The notes: generated from the sequence alone by a model not told the origin. DNA of 64,000 bases from CAVTWS01 sp963732655 (GCA_963732655.1 CAVTAI010000005.1:558001-622000); one strand, 5' to 3'; numbered from the stretch's first letter, positions 18,030 through 26,617 are shown. Made by a program: numbers and translations.

Positions 18030-19293
18030 TCGGCCGACTCGCGGCCTCGCGAAGCAACCCGGCCAGACGGCCGGCGTTCGAGGCGGGCGTGCCCAGGAGT
18101 TCGGAGGCCGCCACCGCCCCCCGGGCCAGCCGCTCCCGCGCCGCCGGGTCGCCCATCAGTTCGTCGAGGGCGGACCTCAGCGGCTCGCTTTCACCGGCGG
18201 GGACGAGGAGGCCGTCGTTGCGATCCACGATGAGCTCAGCGTGGCCTCCGACCGCGGTGGCGATCGTCGGCACCCCCGATGCCATGGCTTCCAGGACGGC
18301 GTTCGACATGCCTTCGCTCAGGCTCGGGTGTACGAACAGATCGGCGGCGCGGTAGAGGGCAGGCATGTCGTCGCCCCCCAATCCGTCGCGCACCTCGACC
18401 CGAGCGGTGATGCCGCGCCGAAGCGACTCGGCGCGAACGTCGACCCGCTCGCCCCCCGACGGAGGAGCGATGGCGACAAGGCGCCAATCGGGATGTGAGC
18501 TCGAGACGTCGGCCCAGGCGTCGAGCAGGTGGGTCCAGCCCTTCCGTTGGTTGGCGGCGCCGACGGTGAGGGCGATGAGGGCGTCAGGTGGAAGGCCGAG
18601 GTGCCGGCGGGCCGCCTCCTTCTCGCCCGGTCGGGGCGGACGGAATCGATGACGATCGACGCCGTTGTAGGTCACGGCGACGGGCCGATCGACTTCCGTC
18701 ATCCACGCCCGGGTGACCGCAGCCAATCCGCCAGAACACGCCAACAACGTGTGCGCATGGGCCAGCGTGTAGTCGAGCCGTCGCCGATGGCCGGGCCAGA
18801 TCGAAGGCCAACGATGCACGTCGTCGCCCCGAGCGATCGCGACGGCCGGTATCCCGAGGGCCTCCCCGACCCGCACGGCGACGTAGCCGCCGGTGGAGAG
18901 GAAGTGCCCATACAACACGTGGGGCCGCAGCTCGGGAGGGCGTCGGCTCAGGCGGCGCGCCAACGCAGCGGCCTGGCGATCGAGGACGTCGCCGGGGAAC
19001 CACCGGGTCGGGCGCGGCTGCACGACCGGCGCCCGGACGGTCGGCAGCGAGCCGATTCGATCCGGTAGCTCGGTCATGGCGGCCCGGGTCGCCCGTCCGT
19101 TCGGCCAGACCAGGGAGAGGGGCGCCGGTGGCGCCCATTCCGGGGTGAGGCCGATCTCGACGGCGATGCCGTGGGCGGTGAGCGATTCCAGCTGCTGGAG
19201 GACGAACCCACCGCCGTGAACTCCGTGACCGCCCGAGGCCAGCGTCTCGCTGATGGCGAGAACCCTCAAGGTGGGCGGACCTTTGTCGCTCAC
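18016..19293 (-). CDS. GT4-family glycosyltransferase
   Basis: Glycosyltransferase of 425 residues. It has an N-terminal LRVLAISETLASGGHGVHGGG strand, IARGDDVHRW, the donor-domain entry TYNGVDRHRF, then LTVGAANQRKGWTHLLDAW, and ADLFVHPSLSEGMSNAVLEA with the ExxxxxxxE donor loop. These are the core GT4 motifs. The start GTG 19293 overlaps the stop of the upstream asnB-like gene by four bases (GTGA), so the two are translationally coupled. The 3' end overlaps the convergent glycosyltransferase by 14 bases, leaving no room for a separate terminator. Confidence 0.9.
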   Translation of the reverse strand: MSDKGPPTLRVLAISETLASGGHGVHGGGFVLQQLESLTAHGIAVEIGLTPEWAPPAPLSLVWPNGRATRAAMTELPDRIGSLPTVRAPVVQPRPTRWFPGDVLDRQAAALARRLSRRPPELRPHVLYGHFLSTGGYVAVRVGEALGIPAVAIARGDDVHRWPSIWPGHRRRLDYTLAHAHTLLACSGGLAAVTRAWMTEVDRPVAVTYNGVDRHRFRPPRPGEKEAARRHLGLPPDALIALTVGAANQRKGWTHLLDAWADVSSSHPDWRLVAIAPPSGGERVDVRAESLRRGITARVEVRDGLGGDDMPALYRAADLFVHPSLSEGMSNAVLEAMASGVPTIATAVGGHAELIVDRNDGLLVPAGESEPLRSALDELMGDPAARERLARGAVAASELLGTPASNAGRLAGLLREAASRPISRG

Positions 19294-21164
19294 CCGAGAC
19301 CCATCTGACGGCCGAGGACCTCGGCGGTCACGATGGTTCCGTACACCGAGGACGCGCCGTGAGTTTCGGCCAGCGCCGCGGGACCGAGCGCGGCCAGAGC
19401 CGGATCCAGCAGCGGCGATTCGGCCGCCCGGGTGAACGCGGCTTCGACCTGGTGACCGGTACGGGTGTCGTTCATGGCCATGCCGGCGAACGGGGCGGGG
19501 AAGCCCGACTTGGGCAGCGATGCGTGCTGATCGCCGAGCAGGTCACGCGCCATCGCCCGCAAGGGCAGCTTGCCGACATCACCCGATCGTTTGACGTCGG
19601 GGGCGAGCCGCAGCGCGGCCGCCACGACGAGCTCGTCGAGGAGAGGCACTCGCGCTTCCAGCCCGACGGCCATGGTCATGCGGTCGACCTTGGTGAGCAT
19701 CTCGTCGGGCAGGGTGGTGAGCAGGTCGACGACCAGCCGCCGCGTCAACTCGTCCTCGGCATCGGCCTGTTCGAACGCCCATCGGATGCGCCGCTCGTAC
19801 CTCTCGGTGTCGACCTGGTGCCTGAGGTCCGGGTGGAGCAGGGCGGCGGCGTCCGCCATGGCGAGGGTGTGCAGTCGGGGAAGGTAGAGCTCGACGTCGT
19901 CGCGTGCGAGCATCGCCCCGGTGCGCCCGAGCCGACCGGGGAAGGGGGAGAGGAGACGTCCGAGCCGGCGTCGACTTCCGGGCCGACCGGTCAGGAGGGG
20001 TCGCAACCACGTGATCGGCACCAGGCTCGACCGATGGCGCGAGTAGCCACCGAACAACTCGTCGCCTCCGTCGCCCGTCAACACGACGGTCACGTGTCGC
20101 CTGGCCTCGGTGGCCAGGCGGAGCAGGGGGACACCGCTGATGACCGCCTGCGGCTGGTCCAATGCGGCGAGGACCTGGGGAAGATCGGTGAGGAACCCGG
20201 CGCGCAGGTCGACCTCGTGATGATCGGTGCCGAGACGGGCCGCGGCCTCTCGGGCGGTGGCGGATTCGTCGTCGTCGGAGCCGTACGCGATGGAGAAGGT
20301 CTCGAGCCGCTCCGCCGTCGAGAGCTGCGCGGCCATACCCGTCACGACGCCGGAATCGATGCCGCCGCTGAGAAACGCTCCGACGGGGACATCGGCCACC
20401 AGTTGGCGGGCGACCGCCCGCTGCACCGCCTCGCTCACCAGCTCGCCGGCCTCACCCGGATCGGCGACCCGATCGCGGGGTACGCGGGGCGACCACCACC
20501 GGATCGTCTCGATTCCGTCCCGATCGATGACCAGCGCCGTACCAGGCTCGACGTGGCGGATGTCGTCGAAGGCGGTGTTGGGTCCGGGGATCGACAGGGT
20601 GGCGAACATCTCGGCCAGCGAGGTGGCGTCGACCTGGCGAGTGGTGAGGCCTGATGCGTTGACGGCGTCGACCCGGGAGGCGAAGACGAGCCGGCGATGG
20701 TCGCCGGCGACGAACAACGGTTTGATGCCCAGACGATCCCGGGCGAGAACGAGGCGCTGGCGCACCGAGTCCCAGAGGGCGAACGCAAACATCCCCTCGA
20801 GGGAGTGCAGCACGCGTCGGATGTCCCCGTCGTAGCGCGAGTAGAGGGCGAGGATCACCTCGGAGTCGGAGCGGGATCGAAACGGGATGCCCGCCTCGAT
20901 CGACCGGGCTCGCAGGTCGGCGTGGTTGTAGATCTCACCGTTCGCGACCAACCAGGTGGTCGCCTCGGGGCCGGGCACCGGTTGGTGGCCCCGGTCCGAG
21001 ATGTCGATGACCGACAGACGGGTGTGCGCGAGACCGACGAGCCCGTCGATGTGGAAGCCGAGGTCGTCGGGCCCCCGGGATCGGAGCGGATCGACGATGC
21101 GATCGACCACCGCGCGCAGGTCGAGCTGGCCCGTGCGGTCGATCACCCCGCCGATGCCACACAC
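19290..21164 (-). CDS. asnB: Asparagine-synthetase-like glutamine amidotransferase, copy 4
   Basis: Amidotransferase of 624 residues beginning MCGIGGVID from GTG 21164, with Cys2 intact. It has RGPDDLGFH, ANGEIYNH, the PP-loop SGGIDS near residue 264 and TGDGGDELFGGYSRH. Leads a two-gene minus operon with a GT4 enzyme. A TAGCCT -10 box lies 7 bases before the GTG, the same arrangement as for copy 2, hinting at shared control. As with the other copies, amidation of a sugar carboxylate is inferred from context; asparagine synthesis cannot be excluded by sequence. Confidence 0.88.
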   Translation of the reverse strand: MCGIGGVIDRTGQLDLRAVVDRIVDPLRSRGPDDLGFHIDGLVGLAHTRLSVIDISDRGHQPVPGPEATTWLVANGEIYNHADLRARSIEAGIPFRSRSDSEVILALYSRYDGDIRRVLHSLEGMFAFALWDSVRQRLVLARDRLGIKPLFVAGDHRRLVFASRVDAVNASGLTTRQVDATSLAEMFATLSIPGPNTAFDDIRHVEPGTALVIDRDGIETIRWWSPRVPRDRVADPGEAGELVSEAVQRAVARQLVADVPVGAFLSGGIDSGVVTGMAAQLSTAERLETFSIAYGSDDDESATAREAAARLGTDHHEVDLRAGFLTDLPQVLAALDQPQAVISGVPLLRLATEARRHVTVVLTGDGGDELFGGYSRHRSSLVPITWLRPLLTGRPGSRRRLGRLLSPFPGRLGRTGAMLARDDVELYLPRLHTLAMADAAALLHPDLRHQVDTERYERRIRWAFEQADAEDELTRRLVVDLLTTLPDEMLTKVDRMTMAVGLEARVPLLDELVVAAALRLAPDVKRSGDVGKLPLRAMARDLLGDQHASLPKSGFPAPFAGMAMNDTRTGHQVEAAFTRAAESPLLDPALAALGPAALAETHGASSVYGTIVTAEVLGRQMGLG

Positions 21165-21171
21165 GGATCGG

Positions 21172-21177
21172 AGGCTA
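21172..21177 (-). promoter_or_regulatory. Putative -10 box for asnB copy 4 (leaderless)
   Basis: TAGCCT on the minus strand, 7 bases before GTG 21164. Same hexamer and spacing as at 5878-5883. It is divergent from the -10 box at 21212, so this 60-base region is a compact two-way promoter. Confidence 0.5.
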
Positions 21178-21211
21178 CCGCCGGATGGTCGGGTGGTTCG
21201 GGACGCTCGTC

Positions 21212-21217
21212 TACCAT
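21212..21217 (+). promoter_or_regulatory. Putative -10 box for the phosphoglycosyl transferase (leaderless)
   Basis: TACCAT followed by 7 bases and GTG 21225. It favours 21225 over the GTG at 21273 as the start of the sugar transferase. Confidence 0.45.
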
Positions 21218-21224
21218 TTCGTTG

Positions 21225-21857
21225 GTGCGATCACCATCGTCGTCCACCAGGACCAGGGCCGGTCAGGGACGAGTGAGCCGGGCGATCGATATGACCATGG
21301 CTGCCGGACTCCTGATCGCCTTGGCGCCGCTCATGGGCGCGGCGGCCGTGGTCATCCGCTTGAGCGGGCGAGGTCCGGTCGTGTACCACCAGGTCCGATT
21401 CGGACTCGGTGGGGAACCGTTCACCATCCTCAAGTTCCGCACGATGCGGGTCGGTTCGGATCGGGCCGGCAGCGTGACCGTGAGGAACGACAGTCGAATC
21501 ATCCCCGGCGGCCGGTTCCTGCGGGCGACGAAGATCGACGAGCTACCGCAGTTGGTGAACATCCTCCGTGGCGACATGGCCTTCGTGGGGCCGCGTCCGA
21601 TGGTCGAGGACGATCGGGTCCGTCTCGACGAGCGCCAACTCGGTCGGGAGCAGGTGCGCCCGGGCCTTTCCGGGCTGGCCCAGGTCAACGGCAACACGTC
21701 GCTGTCATGGCCCGAGAGAATCGAGTTCGACCTGGAGTACGTCGATCGACGAAGCGTGGCCCTCGATCTGCGGATCCTGCTGGACACGGCGCGTTTGATC
21801 GTGTCGGGCCGGGCCGCGAGCGATCCGCCCACGGCCGACGAGTGGTCGAATGACTGA
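21225..21857 (+). CDS. Initiating phosphoglycosyl transferase (PglC-type, monotopic)
   Basis: Small bacterial sugar transferase of about 210 residues that moves a phospho-sugar from UDP-sugar to undecaprenyl phosphate, starting the glycan at the inner membrane. A re-entrant hydrophobic helix, MAAGLLIALAPLMGAAAVVI, is followed by RGPVVYHQVRFG, FTILKFRTM, KIDELPQLVNILRGDMAFVGPRPM and RPGLSGLAQVNG, the standard family motifs. It lacks the extra N-terminal membrane domain of WbaP-type enzymes, so it is the short PglC class. Two GTG starts are possible; the -10 spacing favours 21225 and the family's usual start favours 21273. It overlaps the next gene by eight bases. Confidence 0.9.
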   Translation: MRSPSSSTRTRAGQGRVSRAIDMTMAAGLLIALAPLMGAAAVVIRLSGRGPVVYHQVRFGLGGEPFTILKFRTMRVGSDRAGSVTVRNDSRIIPGGRFLRATKIDELPQLVNILRGDMAFVGPRPMVEDDRVRLDERQLGREQVRPGLSGLAQVNGNTSLSWPERIEFDLEYVDRRSVALDLRILLDTARLIVSGRAASDPPTADEWSND

Positions 21858-22869
21858 GCCGGTCGACCTTCGCATCGTCTGCGTCGGGGCGAACCAGGAG
21901 AGCGTCGTCATGCTCGAAGGTTTGCACGCCCATCGGGCCCTGGTCGTGGGAATCGTCACCGCTCCTGTCGAGTCGGCCGGGGACATCAGCGACTACGCCG
22001 ATGTTCGCGCGATCGCCCAGTCGTTCGGGGCGACGGTGATCGAGACGCTCGACGTCAACTCGGCCGAGACGCTCGCGGCGGTCCGGGCGTTACGACCGGA
22101 CGTCATCTTCGTGCTCGGCTGGAGTCAACTCCTGAAATCGGACATGTTGGCGTTGGCCCCGCGTGGGGTCGTCGGGAGTCATCCGAGCCTGTTGCCCGAA
22201 GGCCGAGGCCGAGCGCCCGTGCCGTGGACCATCATCGAGGGTCTGACCGAGACGGGCGTGACGTTGTTCGCCATGGACGAGGGTGTCGACTCGGGCGCCG
22301 TTCTCGCTCAGCCGAGATTCGCCGTGCCTCCCGGCGCAGACGCCGCCTGGCTCTACGCGGCCGCCGCCGAACACCTGAGAGACGCGTTCGGCGCCCTGGT
22401 CGAGCAGGCTCGGGCGGGTCAGCCGTGGGTCGCCATCGAGCAGGATCGACAGGCGGGGACCACGCGGGGGAAGCGATCGCCGGCCGACGGCCATCTCGAC
22501 TTCACGCGCCCGGTCGGCGAGCTCGTCTCGTTGGTCCGGGCGGTGACCCGCCCGTATCCGGGGGCCTACGCGTATCACCGAGACCGAAAGGTGGTCGTCT
22601 GGGGCGCGACGACCGACGATGCGCCGCCACGCCGAGGCACGGTCGGACAGGTCCTCGCCCGGCGGTCCGACGCCGTGTTCGTCCAGGCCGGCGACGGCGG
22701 TCTCTGGCTCGTCGAGCCGACCGTCGGCGGCCGATCGGCCGTCGCAGACCTGACGGTCGGTTCCTGCTTCGGGTACCGGGTGCAGGACGAGTTGCATTCG
22801 CTCCGAGCCGAGGTCGCCCACCTGCGGGCCCTCGTCGATCTCCTGGCCGGAAAGGTCGAAGATGCGTGA
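21850..22869 (+). CDS. Formyltransferase-like protein (sugar N-formyltransferase?)
   Basis: Protein of 339 residues of the Fmt/ArnA N-terminal domain superfamily, which transfers formyl from N10-formyl-THF to an amine. A Rossmann start (DLRIVCVGANQESVVML) leads to VGSHPSLLPEGRGRAPVPW near residues 106-124 and MDEGVDSGAVLAQ with the catalytic Asp. In Fmt and ArnA the triad is Asn-His-Asp in NxHxSLLP; here the Asn position is Gly (GSHPS) while His and Asp remain. The C-terminal half resembles the Fmt C-terminal domain (GHLDFTRPV, VRAVTRPYPGAY) and ends in a short coiled coil (ELHSLRAEVAHLRALVDLL). Between the initiating transferase and a deacetylase, it probably formylates an amino sugar. Confidence 0.75.
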   Translation: MTEPVDLRIVCVGANQESVVMLEGLHAHRALVVGIVTAPVESAGDISDYADVRAIAQSFGATVIETLDVNSAETLAAVRALRPDVIFVLGWSQLLKSDMLALAPRGVVGSHPSLLPEGRGRAPVPWTIIEGLTETGVTLFAMDEGVDSGAVLAQPRFAVPPGADAAWLYAAAAEHLRDAFGALVEQARAGQPWVAIEQDRQAGTTRGKRSPADGHLDFTRPVGELVSLVRAVTRPYPGAYAYHRDRKVVVWGATTDDAPPRRGTVGQVLARRSDAVFVQAGDGGLWLVEPTVGGRSAVADLTVGSCFGYRVQDELHSLRAEVAHLRALVDLLAGKVEDA

Positions 22870-23551
22870 GGTCTTGGTCGTTGCCGCCCATCCGGATGAC
22901 GACGTTCTGGGAGTCGGGGCCACGATCCCCCTGCTGCGGCAACAGGGGGCGAGGGTCACCGTCGTCGTGGTGACCGACGGCAGCTCGGCCCAGTATCCGG
23001 ATGCTCCACATCTGGCGACGGCGAAGGCCGCGGAGCTCGCGGCCGCCCACCGGATCCTCGGCGTCGACGAGCTCGTGCAGTGGTCGTTCCCGGACATGCA
23101 GCTCGATTCCGTGCCTTACATCGAGCTCAACGCCGCCTTCGAGGCGCTCCTCGCCGACGGCGGGTTCGACACGGTGTTCGTACATCACCCCGGCGACATC
23201 AACCTCGACCATCGGCGCATCTACGACTCGGTGAGCGTGGCGGCGCGGCCGGTGCCGGGTCGGCCGCTCAGGTCGATCCTTACCTACCACGTCAACTCGT
23301 CGACGGAGTGGGGTCGACTCGCCGGCGGCGTCGTGCATCGACCCACGGTGTACGTCGACGTGACGGAGACCCTGCCGCTCAAACTCGACGCCCTGTCGGC
23401 GATGGCGACCGAGGTCCGGCCCTTCCCCCACCCGCGCAGCGTGCGGGCGGTGGAGGCGCAGGCCCACGTCTGGGGATCCGAGGTCGGGATCGAGGCGGCC
23501 GAGGCCTTCCAGCTGATCCGCCACATCGCCATGGGCGCGCCGGTGATCTGA
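22862..23551 (+). CDS. PIG-L/LmbE-family deacetylase
   Basis: Zinc-dependent N-deacetylase of 229 residues. AHPDDDVLG at residues 9-17 and HPGDINLDHRRIYD near residue 105 give the metal-binding His, Asp and His of the family. Enzymes of this family remove acetyl from GlcNAc-containing substrates (GlcNAc-PI, MshB, BshB). The start overlaps the formyltransferase-like gene by eight bases and both follow the initiating transferase, so deacetylation followed by formylation of the same amine is a natural model (inference). Cytoplasmic; no signal peptide. Confidence 0.87.
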   Translation: MREVLVVAAHPDDDVLGVGATIPLLRQQGARVTVVVVTDGSSAQYPDAPHLATAKAAELAAAHRILGVDELVQWSFPDMQLDSVPYIELNAAFEALLADGGFDTVFVHHPGDINLDHRRIYDSVSVAARPVPGRPLRSILTYHVNSSTEWGRLAGGVVHRPTVYVDVTETLPLKLDALSAMATEVRPFPHPRSVRAVEAQAHVWGSEVGIEAAEAFQLIRHIAMGAPVI

Positions 23552-23569
23552 CGCCTCGGTCAGGATCAC
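23543..23569. terminator. Hairpin at convergent junction
   Basis: Arms 23543-23552 and 23559-23569 form ten pairs with one bulged G and a six-base loop. The stem covers the stop codons of both convergent genes (deacetylase on plus, aminotransferase-like on minus), so it probably ends transcripts from both sides. No T-run is visible. Confidence 0.5.
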
Positions 23570-24669
23570 ATCGACCGGAGCGTCACCACGATCCGCTCGA
23601 TGTCGCGGTCCGACAGTCCGGCACCGCAGGGCACCAGGATCAGCCGGCCGGCCAACCCCACGGCGTTCGGCGCGCCCCCGTCCACGGGATACGGCTCGGC
23701 CGTCTGCACCCCGCCACGATGGACCTGGTCTCGGAAGGCCAGGGTTTCAGAAGGCCCCGCCGGGTGGATGAACGGTACGACGTGGACGAGGGTCTGCGCT
23801 GCCGCGCCGTCGACGACCGTGAGGCCCGCGGCCATGCCGGCCCCGATGATCTCCTGAGCGTGTCGGATAGCTCGCTGGGTCAACGTCGATCGGTTCGACC
23901 ACTGGCGCCGCACGACGGCCGCTTGCAGTTGCGACATCGCACCGGCCGGCACCGGTCCCTGATCTGATGATCCGCTCCCGGGCGCGGCGGCTCCGCCGAG
24001 GCGGGCGGGCAGCCGGCTGCCGGCAACGGACCGCAGCGCGAGCTCGACGAAACGAAGCGCCTCGGGGCCCCGAGCGCGGGGGAAGTGGAGCGCCTCGTCG
24101 CCGGTCTCATCGACGGCCAGCCAGAGGATGCCGCCGCCGATGCCGGTCAACGCCTTGTGGTTGAAGCTCCACACACCGCTCGTGCCACGCCCGCCGTACG
24201 GTGGGCGATCGAGCGCGTCGAGGGCCCCCAGATAAGCGGCGTCGTCGATGACCGGGATCGCGAGCGACATCAGGCCCTCGTCCCAGAGATCGACCGCGTG
24301 GGTGCTCGGCACCACGATCGCCGCTGGATCCATCCGGTCCAGGACGGATCGGTCCGGGGCGAACGAGGCGGGGAGCGTGTCGACGGGAACAGCCCGGAGC
24401 CCCGCCGCCGACACCGCTTGGCGGACGGCCGGGCAGACGTAGGCGGGCACGGCGACGGAGGCGTGCCGCGGCAGATCGAGCGACCGGAGGGCGAGCTCCA
24501 GGGCATGTCGCCCCGATCTCAACAGCAAGGGTCGGCGGCCGGGTACCTCACCCGACACGAGGTCGGTGAGCGCGGCGACCGCCTCTCCCCGCGGCCACGC
24601 CATCGCACCGAGACCGTCGACGACCTCCCGGGCACCCCACGGCGGCTGATTGACGCGAACGTGACTCAC
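23566..24669 (-). CDS. DegT/DnrJ-like aminotransferase homologue
   Basis: Protein of 367 residues related to the DegT/DnrJ/EryC1/StrS family. LLRSGRHALELALRSL matches the phosphate-binding segment, VPAYVCPAVRQAV the following helix, IDDAAYLGALD the cofactor Asp region and VWSFNHKALTGIGGG the lysine segment (Lys probably the Schiff-base residue). It is more divergent than the other two aminotransferases, with non-standard inserts, so its substrate may not be a UDP-sugar. GTG 24669 overlaps the methyltransferase stop by four bases. It ends a six-gene minus operon beginning at 31170. Confidence 0.75.
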   Translation of the reverse strand: MSHVRVNQPPWGAREVVDGLGAMAWPRGEAVAALTDLVSGEVPGRRPLLLRSGRHALELALRSLDLPRHASVAVPAYVCPAVRQAVSAAGLRAVPVDTLPASFAPDRSVLDRMDPAAIVVPSTHAVDLWDEGLMSLAIPVIDDAAYLGALDALDRPPYGGRGTSGVWSFNHKALTGIGGGILWLAVDETGDEALHFPRARGPEALRFVELALRSVAGSRLPARLGGAAAPGSGSSDQGPVPAGAMSQLQAAVVRRQWSNRSTLTQRAIRHAQEIIGAGMAAGLTVVDGAAAQTLVHVVPFIHPAGPSETLAFRDQVHRGGVQTAEPYPVDGGAPNAVGLAGRLILVPCGAGLSDRDIERIVVTLRSM

Positions 24670-25427
24670 GGGGCGCCAATTCGCGCCGGTGGCGCTTCGA
24701 AGGCGAGCACGTGATAGTCGGCCCAGGCCCGGGGGCCCCGGCGCCGGATGGCCTCTCCGGCCCGGTAGCCGTAGGTGGTCAGCTTCGGTGGAGCCTCCCA
24801 TCCGGCCAGAGCCAGGCGCGCCGGAACAAGGTGCAGTCCCGAGTGCTCGACCGGGGCAAGTCCGTGGGCGGCGGCGATCTTCACGACATCGTCGGCCGTG
24901 GCTCGGCAGGTGCGCACCAGCGCGGGAATCCGGTGGAACGGGTCGATGAGCACCAGACGGCCCGAGGGTCTCAGCGTGGCGGCCAGACGGGGCATGAGCT
25001 CTCCCATCTGGTCGAACGTGCAGGCGCTGGCCAGGCAAGCCATCGACAACGCCAGGTCGAACGAACTCGGCGGCAGGGCGAGGTCCTGCACCTTCGAGGC
25101 GATGTACTCGACGTTCGGCCGATCGATGCGGCTTCTCGCCACCTCCACCATCGTGGGCAGGTCGGCGCCGGTGTAACTCTGGAATCGATCGGCCAGTCGG
25201 TCCGTCATCCGACCGGTTCCGCACCCGAGGTCGAGCACCGCGGATCGTTCTGAGGGCAGCAGCCGTTCGATGGCCGACCACTGGTCGGCATCGGCGAGCG
25301 CGTCGTACACCTCGTTGCGCCACAGGACCGAGCGGAGTCCTGGCTGCGAGGCCCGGGGTGCCCACGTAGCCACGGGATCGGTCGGTTGGTGGCGCAGGAT
25401 GCGCCGGAGCTTGTGCGCCAAACTCAC
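24666..25427 (-). CDS. SAM-dependent methyltransferase
   Basis: Methyltransferase of 253 residues with a clear motif I, VLDLGCGTGRMTDRLADRF, the acidic residue in YTGADLPTMVEVAR, DLALSMACLAS, and LRPSGRLVLIDPFHRIPA. The substrate could be a sugar, lipid or peptide. It sits between an ATP-grasp ligase and an aminotransferase-like gene with four-base overlaps on both sides (GTGA each time), so the three proteins are probably made in step and work on one intermediate. The GTG start is fixed by the overlap with the ATP-grasp stop. Confidence 0.82.
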   Translation of the reverse strand: MSLAHKLRRILRHQPTDPVATWAPRASQPGLRSVLWRNEVYDALADADQWSAIERLLPSERSAVLDLGCGTGRMTDRLADRFQSYTGADLPTMVEVARSRIDRPNVEYIASKVQDLALPPSSFDLALSMACLASACTFDQMGELMPRLAATLRPSGRLVLIDPFHRIPALVRTCRATADDVVKIAAAHGLAPVEHSGLHLVPARLALAGWEAPPKLTTYGYRAGEAIRRRGPRAWADYHVLAFEAPPARIGAP

Positions 25428-26617
25428 GAGATCATCCCTTCGTCGACGGGGTTGAGCCCGCCGGTCAGGGCGGCGCGCCCGTAGTAGAGCGCCTCGACCA
25501 GGAGGGGGAGCGGATCCTGGCGCCGGAGGTCGTCCCAGCCGTCGGCGCGGCGGCGGGGCCCCGATCCGACGGCGTGGCCGCCGTTCGGTGCCCGGCCGAA
25601 CCGGGCGACGCGATGCGCCAGGCGTATGACCTCACCCACCGCCCATCGGGAGCGAACACCGACCCGGTAGTCGGTCACGGATTCGACATCGCCGTCGAGA
25701 GCCAGCCGATAGAGGAGCCAGGGAAAGTCGACCCCGGATCGGACGGAGAGGTCGAGAGCGCCCCAGAACCGCGGGTTGATCTCGAGGAGCACCGGCTCTT
25801 GCCCGGGCGACCAGTGGAAATCGAGATGCGCCACACCGTGCCACTGCAAGGAGTCGAGCATCCGAACGGCAGCGTCGACCAGCACCGGTTCGTAGATGCT
25901 CTCCCGCAGCACGCTGGTGCCGTGGCGATCGTCCTTCACCGTGAGATACCGCTCGCAGAACACGGCCCGCACCTGCCCCTGGTTGTAGAGCGCGCAGACG
26001 CCGACGGGTTCGCCGACGGCGAAGCTCTGGATCAGCGGGGCCGCCTCACCGGCGAGCCCGTGCCGGTTCTGTAGATCCCGGTGGGCGGCCACCAACGTCG
26101 CCTCGTCGGCCGCGATCGTCACCCCCTTGGCACTGTTGCCGAATCGGGGTTTGACCACCGCCGGGTAGTCGAGGGTGGCGGCCAGCTCTCGTAGCTCCTG
26201 CGCGGTCTGGGGCTGATGGGTGATTGGAGCCGCGACCCCGATGCTGTGAGCGTGACTGGCCGTGGCCAGCTTCGACCTGGCGATCTCGAGCGAGGCTGGA
26301 GGAGGGCTGACGAGGGTCACGCCTTCGGGGAGGACTTCCCTCCGCTCGGTGAGGACGGCGAGGTCGTCGTGGCCGGGAATGAGAACCCGTGTGCCGTAGG
26401 CCCGGCAGGCATCGGCGACGTCCTGGGCGAACCGTTCGGGCTCCGTCCACGGGCTCGCCGTGCGCGCGAAGTGCCGGGTCGCTCTCGACGCCCGACACAT
26501 GGAGAGGGCGGCGGCGTCGGTCGCGTCGACCGGCACCCCTCGGGCGTGCAGGGCGTGGGCGATCACATAGCTGACCCGGCACCAGCCGTAGGTGACCAGG
26601 GCCGGGGGCATGCTCAT
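25424..26617 (-). CDS. ATP-grasp ligase (carboxylate-amine ligase type)
   Basis: Predicted ATP-grasp enzyme of 397 residues that joins a carboxylate to an amine through an acyl-phosphate. ATP-binding segments are seen in YPAVVKPRFGNSAKGV and AAPLIQSFAVGEPVGV. The metal-binding end is HLDFHWSPGQEPVLLEINPRFWG (Glu and Asn of EINPR). The N-terminal pre-ATP-grasp domain opens MPPALVTYGWCRVSYVIAHAL. Family resemblance is to CarB-like single-domain ligases common in capsule loci. Both ends overlap neighbours by four bases. It could add an amino acid to a sugar carboxylate or amine; nothing in the sequence shows which. Confidence 0.8.
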   Translation of the reverse strand: MSMPPALVTYGWCRVSYVIAHALHARGVPVDATDAAALSMCRASRATRHFARTASPWTEPERFAQDVADACRAYGTRVLIPGHDDLAVLTERREVLPEGVTLVSPPPASLEIARSKLATASHAHSIGVAAPITHQPQTAQELRELAATLDYPAVVKPRFGNSAKGVTIAADEATLVAAHRDLQNRHGLAGEAAPLIQSFAVGEPVGVCALYNQGQVRAVFCERYLTVKDDRHGTSVLRESIYEPVLVDAAVRMLDSLQWHGVAHLDFHWSPGQEPVLLEINPRFWGALDLSVRSGVDFPWLLYRLALDGDVESVTDYRVGVRSRWAVGEVIRLAHRVARFGRAPNGGHAVGSGPRRRADGWDDLRRQDPLPLLVEALYYGRAALTGGLNPVDEGMIS

